64,000 bases of DNA, from NCBI RefSeq assembly GCF_031877795.1, contig NC_133933.1, positions 23,836,029 to 23,900,028 of the forward strand, written 5' to 3'. This stretch comes from Strix aluco. Its lineage: Eukaryota > Chordata > Aves > Strigiformes > Strigidae. The notes beneath the pieces are model-generated. The model searched no databases, had not been told where the DNA came from, and saw only the letters and a list, made by a program, of their open reading frames with translations. Positions 61,101 through 64,000 of this stretch are shown here, one piece after another. A program made the translations under genes and the position numbers. Position 1 is the stretch's first letter, and every line of letters begins with the position of its first letter.

Positions 61101-64000
61101 ATTTTTTCCAGTAACACTAAGTTGAAAGATGTTGCTGATCTGATTTGAAACTCATTGTTTACCCTCATCTAGCTTTGTTTTCCCAGTCAGTAAAGTGGAT
61201 ATTTGCCTACCTTTGCTTACTGAGACCCGAATGTCTCAGAAATCCTTTCCAAGACCTGCAGTAAATGCCAAAATCTGGCCAGTGCTCAATTTAGCCTTTA
61301 AATCTAACAATAATATTTGTTGGTTTTAAACTCTACTTATGTTTCCATCCTACAGGAGTTTCGGGAAATTCCTTACCTGAAGAAATTTAAGTGTAAGAAG
61401 CAGGACAGGGTATTCCCTCCAGATGCTGCGACCGTGAATTCTGTGCCTCCTCCCTCTGCATCCGCTCCTTTGACAGAGACGGTGTCTGCACCCAGAGGTA
61501 AGCAGCTGACAGGACATGGGTCAGTGGAGTTCAGGATGATGTGTAATGCTGTTCCCAGCCAGACAAACATGTCACCCTGAACAGGCATGGTGTTCTGCTG
61601 CCCCCAGTCAGGCAGAGCTCTCCTGGTAAAAAAGCAGCATGGCAGAGTCTCATGTGCTTCATCTTCTTAGCGTAGGTAGACCCTGATATGGTGGGTTGTC
61701 TGGGGACATGGGCTTGAGGTCCCAGTTGTTTTCTAACAAACCGTTTTTGGTATTTGTCGATGGTGAGGAAATAGTGTGTTTGCAATGGATCAGAAATTTA
61801 AAGGCCTGTGTTGCAAAATGTGTCTCAAGGGAGACCTGCTGTGAAATGCCTTCTTGCTTGGTTTCTTGGGGAATATCCAGGGACCTCCATAATGCCAGAT
61901 ATTCCACATTGTCTTAGATTTTAGGGCCGGAGGTTTTTTTGGGTTTGTTTTTTAAATCCTCCATTGGGATTTGGCTTTACCAGTCATTGACTCCCCTTAT
62001 GCAAAATAGATGTGCTGTCTACCGCCCACAAATTGGCAAAAGGTTGGACTCCAGGAATTCCCTGTAGGCTGTTGGAGTGAGTTGCATGCTTTGGTGATAT
62101 AGCCTGTCTACTAAGCACTATGCTGATGTCTGTCTTATTCAGCCTTTTTTAGCCCTGGCCATAGTTTTGGAAGCAGGGGATTATTGTTACTTGGTGAAAA
62201 GGGTGGGAGTAATTCTCTCCAGCTAATTTTAACCAGATCATGTTATTTTAGCAATGAAGACCAAGTAACCCAGGTCTTGGTTCTGATTGGCAAGTTGATT
62301 CCAGCCCCTGCGTGCCCTGAAAATAAACTCAAAGCATTGACCAGAATTAAAGTCGGGTTACTTTGTTTGCCAGCAACCTGATTAATCTGAGTTGCAGGGA
62401 GAAGAGGAACCAAAACCCTCAGTTGGTCAACCAGAGTTATTAGCCTTTATCTTTAGCAGTGCAGATATGCTCTTAGACACTTGACATGTCCTGGACCCAC
62501 CTGCATTGCAAGGTGTTAACACAATGATGTGATGGAGCCTCAGATCGTTAACAGTTTGCTCCTGACTTGTTACGGGGTTTGCATAATACAACCCTGTACT
62601 GTCGATAAGATCAAGAGACTCAACTGTACTGTAATGTAGGAACACTGTTGCTTGGGAGACAGTCCTCTTTCTCCAGCCCCTCAAAAACAGATTCCTTTTT
62701 GAAGAGGCAGGAGCTTTCATGTTATAGTGATTTTCTCTCATGCTGTCCAGGCATCAAAAGAACAGGGAAGCTTAGCAGAGTCTTTAGTAGCACAATGCTG
62801 AAGCAGGCTGATTTTGGTTTTTTCATTTAAAAAACCAAAAGGCAGGCAAATAATGTGTCTACATATCAATCTTCCCTGTCTTCCATCCCTTCTGTTTTGT
62901 TGGTGGGTGCTAAGCTTTGTTGCCTTTCCTAGGTGAAGGGGAGCTTCCTCCCACTTGCTTAGCGCAGGTGAGACCTGCGTGGACCCTTGTCTCCCTGCCA
63001 ACTGGGCTGAATGTACAGAGTGTGGGGGATGCTGTCCCTTTGTGCTTGTTATTTGTCTGGCGGGCTCTGTGCCTGTTCCTAACATGCTGTGTTATTTCTG
63101 AACCCCTAGACAAACCGCTGACCAACATGAAGATCCTGGTTCTTGGAAAGCTGTCAAAGAACAAGGAGGAGGTGAAAGGCATTGTGGAGGACCTGGGAGG
63201 AAAGATGACGACAACAGCTAACAAGGCCACCCTGTGCATCAGCACACAGAGTGAGCAGCTGTGGTTACTGGTAGCACTGGTAACAGCTGAGCAGATTACA
63301 GAGGACATACATCCTCTGAGCTGTCTGGGGATCAGTGTTTGGATTAGGGCGAGTATTTTGTGTGCACACGTGGACTTGGTGTGCTTTAGAAAAGTAAAGA
63401 CAGATGTGTGCTGTTTGAGTTTTACTTACCTAGCAGGTTGTGCTGTAAGATTCTGTCAGGTCTGCAGCAGCTGGTGCTCGGGGCTGTATGCAGACCATGG
63501 TGGTGTGCAGGCCACCCTTGTTGGGATGACAGGTGCTGGGGGTGTGTCCGTGCTGGCCTTGGAGAAGCCGCAGAGCTGCCTGTGGGTGCCTGAGGGCAGC
63601 TGTTTTCTCTGCTGTCGACTTAGGGTCTACTCTAGCTCCCTGTTGGAATGGAGGTGCAAACTGAGTGCTGAGGTAGGACATCTGCTCCCACCTGCCAGGA
63701 GGTCCAAGGGGGACTGGTACAGCCCCAGCTTCGGGAAGGGAAGGGCTGGACCAGCCAGGTAAAACAGGACTGTTCCCACTCTAGCCCAAGCTGCAGCTTT
63801 GAGCCGATGGGGATTTTGCTCTCCAAAGACCATGGTGAATCCAAAATGTGGTGGAACTGTGTTTCCACAAAGTGTTAGAGAGCCCTGAATAATGGCCAGA
63901 GGGAGGGGCTAAAGTCTGAAACCTCACTGATGTGGTTTTTTTTCTTTGTTTCCTACCCTGCCTCTGTAGAGGATGTGGAGAAGATGAGCAAGAAGATGGA
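46055..64000 (+). CDS. PARP1: PARP1, poly(ADP-ribose) polymerase 1, 5' part (exons 1-10 of a longer gene)
   Basis: This entry joins 46055-46174, 49871-50033, 50918-51036, 51980-52194, 57646-57742, 59632-59748, 60726-60902, 61356-61497, 63110-63250 and 63970-64000 (cut by the window edge). The product is the nuclear enzyme that binds DNA breaks and uses NAD+ to build poly(ADP-ribose) on itself, histones and repair proteins. Seen in sequence: every junction is GT-AG, the frame stays open for 440 codons plus two bases, and the protein aligns to vertebrate PARP1 along its whole length. Zinc finger 1 ligands are C21, C24, H53 and C56; zinc finger 2 ligands are C125, C128, H159 and C162; zinc 3 ligands are C294, C297, C310 and C320. 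The NLS spans 207-227 and the BRCT domain starts near 384. One residue is missing relative to human in the NLS linker, so later residues number one lower. The full protein is about 1,010 residues in vertebrates, so the WGR, helical and catalytic ART domains lie downstream. Confidence 0.98.
46175..49870 (+). other. PARP1: PARP1 intron 1
   Basis: This 3.7-kb intron has a GTACCG donor and a TTCTTCCTAG acceptor. Its first 1.5 kb is CpG island, markedly G-rich on the coding strand between about 46,440 and 47,420, with an 18-base G run at 47346-47363. The remainder is ordinary CpG-poor DNA with no repeat I recognise. Confidence 0.9.
47346..47363 (+). repeat. Poly(G) run of 18 in intron 1
   Basis: An uninterrupted run of 18 G on the PARP1 coding strand, inside the CpG island. 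It can form a G-quadruplex alone. Long homopolymer G is error-prone in sequencing, so the exact length should be treated as approximate. Confidence 0.9.
49871..50033 (+). CDS. PARP1: PARP1 exon 2: second half of zinc finger 1
   Basis: The acceptor is TTCTTCCTAG and the donor GTAAGC. The 163 bases encode residues 41-94 plus one base of codon 95. The peptide begins [11 protein letters not shown] and supplies H53 and C56, completing the CX2C-X28-HX2C zinc finger that recognises single- and double-strand breaks. F44 and V48, the base-stacking pair known from human finger 1 structures, are conserved. Residues about 59-70 differ from the mammalian protein, a surface loop that is known to vary. Confidence 0.97.
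50034..50917 (+). other. PARP1: PARP1 intron 2
   Basis: An 884-base intron with donor GTAAGC and acceptor TTCTCCAG. No recognisable repeat or RNA gene. An AATAAA-type hexamer near 50,297 followed by GT-rich sequence is noted but is not convincing alone. Confidence 0.9.
50918..51036 (+). CDS. PARP1: PARP1 exon 3: linker and first half of zinc finger 2
   Basis: The acceptor is TTCTCCAG and the donor GTAAAA, which lacks the consensus G at +5. The 119 bases encode codon 95 (shared) to 134. A Gly/Glu/Lys-rich linker (about 95-108) is followed by the conserved core [17 protein letters not shown]125 and C128 are the first zinc ligands of finger 2 and sit at the same residue numbers as in human PARP1. 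Confidence 0.97.
51037..51979 (+). other. PARP1: PARP1 intron 3
   Basis: A 943-base intron with donor GTAAAA and acceptor CTACCTCAG. I see nothing distinctive in it. Confidence 0.9.
51980..52194 (+). CDS. PARP1: PARP1 exon 4: second half of zinc finger 2
   Basis: The acceptor is CTACCTCAG and the donor GTATGT. The 215 bases encode residues 135-205 plus two bases of codon 206. The peptide starts GQIRISKKM and contains WYHPDCF, giving ligands H159 and C162. L151 and I154, the base-stacking residues of human finger 2, are kept. If the donor is not used, the frame continues only seven codons into intron 4 and stops at 52217-52219. Confidence 0.97.
52195..57645 (+). other. PARP1: PARP1 intron 4
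   Basis: At 5.45 kb this is the largest intron in the window. The exon 4 frame stops at 52217-52219. Two AATAAA hexamers, at 53733-53738 and 54006-54011, lie downstream; the second is followed closely by a GT-rich stretch. No clear transposable element was recognised. Confidence 0.9.
54006..54050 (+). terminator. Candidate intronic polyadenylation signal in PARP1 intron 4
   Basis: AATAAA at 54006-54011 is followed about 10-30 bases later by a GT-rich stretch (GGAGAGGTGTGGTGTGC). That is the canonical layout of a cleavage and polyadenylation site. Whether it is used cannot be told from sequence. Confidence 0.3.
57646..57742 (+). CDS. PARP1: PARP1 exon 5: bipartite nuclear localisation signal and caspase-3/7 site
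   Basis: The acceptor GTTAG follows a GT/T-rich tract and the donor is GTGAGT. The 97 bases encode codon 206 (shared) to 238, almost all Lys, Glu and Gln. KRK (207-209) and a second Lys cluster (220-227) form the bipartite NLS. Between them lies the site cut by caspase-3/7 in apoptosis. It reads EEVD-G (cut after D214), where human has DEVD-G. The exon is one codon shorter than human and contains an A8 run at 57696-57703. Confidence 0.96.
57743..59631 (+). other. PARP1: PARP1 intron 5
   Basis: A 1.9-kb intron with donor GTGAGT and acceptor GTCAACAG. It contains a T18 run at 58530-58547 directly followed by AACAG, which looks like a strong decoy acceptor, and a CR1 LINE 3' end at 59231-59468. 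Confidence 0.9.
59231..59468 (+). mobile_element. CR1 LINE 3' end fragment in PARP1 intron 5
   Basis: About 240 bases match the terminal part of avian CR1: the GGAAGCATTTCTTTAC segment, the GGGCTGCCCAGGGAGGTGGTGGAGT segment (positions 59297-59321), and the end GACAATTCTGTGATTCTGTG with two copies of the ATTCTGTG octamer that define the CR1 3' end. It is severely 5'-truncated, as most CR1 copies are, has no coding capacity, and lies in the sense orientation of the gene. It ends about 160 bases before exon 6. Confidence 0.92.
59632..59748 (+). CDS. PARP1: PARP1 exon 6: N-terminal helical part of the zinc 3/PADR1 domain
   Basis: The acceptor is GTCAACAG and the donor GTGAGT. The 117 bases (39 codons, phase 0 at both ends) encode residues 239-277. 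The segment contains [14 protein letters not shown] and NDLKELL, highly conserved in PARP1. W245 corresponds to human W246. A CR1 LINE tail ends about 160 bases upstream of the acceptor. Confidence 0.97.
59749..60725 (+). other. PARP1: PARP1 intron 6
   Basis: A 977-base intron with donor GTGAGT and acceptor TTGCTTTAG. I see no repeat or other feature in it. Confidence 0.9.
60726..60902 (+). CDS. PARP1: PARP1 exon 7: zinc 3 ribbon
   Basis: The acceptor is TTGCTTTAG and the donor GTGGGT. The 177 bases (59 codons, phase 0) encode residues 278-336. The four zinc ligands C294, C297, C310 and C320 are present (human C295, C298, C311, C321). W317, equivalent to human W318, is conserved; in human PARP1 this Trp is needed for the domain contacts that relay DNA binding to the catalytic domain. 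Confidence 0.97.
60903..61355 (+). other. PARP1: PARP1 intron 7
   Basis: A 453-base intron with donor GTGGGT and acceptor CATCCTACAG. Positions about 61165-61230 faintly resemble the tail of a MIR-type SINE (TTTTCCCAGTCAGTAAAGTGG then TACCT), but the match is weak. Confidence 0.88.
61356..61497 (+). CDS. PARP1: PARP1 exon 8: end of zinc 3 domain and linker to BRCT
   Basis: The acceptor is CATCCTACAG and the donor GTAAGC. The 142 bases encode residues 337-383 plus one base of codon 384. The first half ([12 protein letters not shown]) is conserved. The second half is a Pro/Ala/Ser/Thr-rich linker, a poorly conserved part of the automodification region. Confidence 0.96.
61498..63109 (+). other. 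PARP1: PARP1 intron 8
   Basis: A 1.6-kb intron with donor GTAAGC and acceptor AACCCCTAG. I see no recognisable repeat or RNA gene. Confidence 0.9.
63110..63250 (+). CDS. PARP1: PARP1 exon 9: start of the BRCT domain
   Basis: The acceptor is AACCCCTAG and the donor GTGAGC. The 141 bases encode codon 384 (shared) to Q430 plus one base. The sequence [16 protein letters not shown] begins the BRCT fold of the automodification domain. DLGGK is the conserved BRCT glycine turn. An open frame runs through the flanking intron sequence on both sides, but the homology is confined to the exon. Confidence 0.97.
63251..63969 (+). other. PARP1: PARP1 intron 9
   Basis: A 719-base intron with donor GTGAGC and acceptor CTCTGTAG. 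It happens to remain open in one frame for about 500 bases after exon 9, but that extension shows no PARP1 similarity. Confidence 0.88.
63970..64000 (+). CDS. PARP1: PARP1 exon 10, truncated by the window end
   Basis: The acceptor CTCTGTAG ends at 63969. The 31 visible bases complete codon 431 (Lys, shared with exon 9) and continue DVEKMSKKM, matching the BRCT segment that follows CIST in vertebrate PARP1. The exon continues beyond the window. Confidence 0.94.

Noticed and set aside
62917-63762. A 281-codon + strand open frame as a separate gene
   Set aside because: Only its middle part (63110-63250) resembles a protein, namely PARP1 BRCT in the correct frame with proper splice sites. The rest is intron sequence that happens to be open.

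Overview
The window is vertebrate nuclear DNA, almost certainly from a bird. The one gene I can support is the 5' part of PARP1 (poly(ADP-ribose) polymerase 1) on the + strand. Bird origin is suggested by several CR1 LINE fragments, two of them ending in the CR1 3' octamer, by an LTR with the layout of avian endogenous retrovirus LTRs, and by compact introns. I cannot name the species. The LTR type, as I remember it, is commoner outside galliform birds, but that is weak evidence.

Layout. Positions 1-45,180 hold no gene I can support. This stretch is AT-moderate intergenic DNA with scattered old repeats: CR1 fragments near 7.7, 31.2-32.0 and 34.6-34.9 kb, MIR-like SINE relics near 11.9, 15.4, 29.1, 37.8 and 41.2 kb, an (ATT)n microsatellite at 9.4 kb, and an ERV-type LTR at 39.2-40.2 kb. 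A CpG island spans about 45.19-47.66 kb and contains the PARP1 promoter and exon 1. From 46,055 to the window end, ten PARP1 exons (the tenth cut by the edge) encode residues 1-440 plus two bases of the next codon, all joined by GT-AG introns with a continuous reading frame.

The encoded part covers zinc finger 1 (exons 1-2), zinc finger 2 (exons 3-4), the bipartite nuclear localisation signal with the caspase cleavage site (exon 5), the zinc 3/PADR1 domain (exons 6-8) and the start of the BRCT domain (exons 9-10). All metal ligands of the three zinc modules are present. The WGR, helical and ART catalytic domains lie beyond the window.

I did not find a new biological system. Points worth a second look are a Glu in place of Asp at P4 of the caspase site, a possible intronic polyadenylation route in intron 4 to a ZnF1-ZnF2-only protein, strong G-quadruplex tracts on both sides of the start codon, and a dense CpG/homeodomain-like block at 1.0 kb in the otherwise CpG-poor intergenic DNA.
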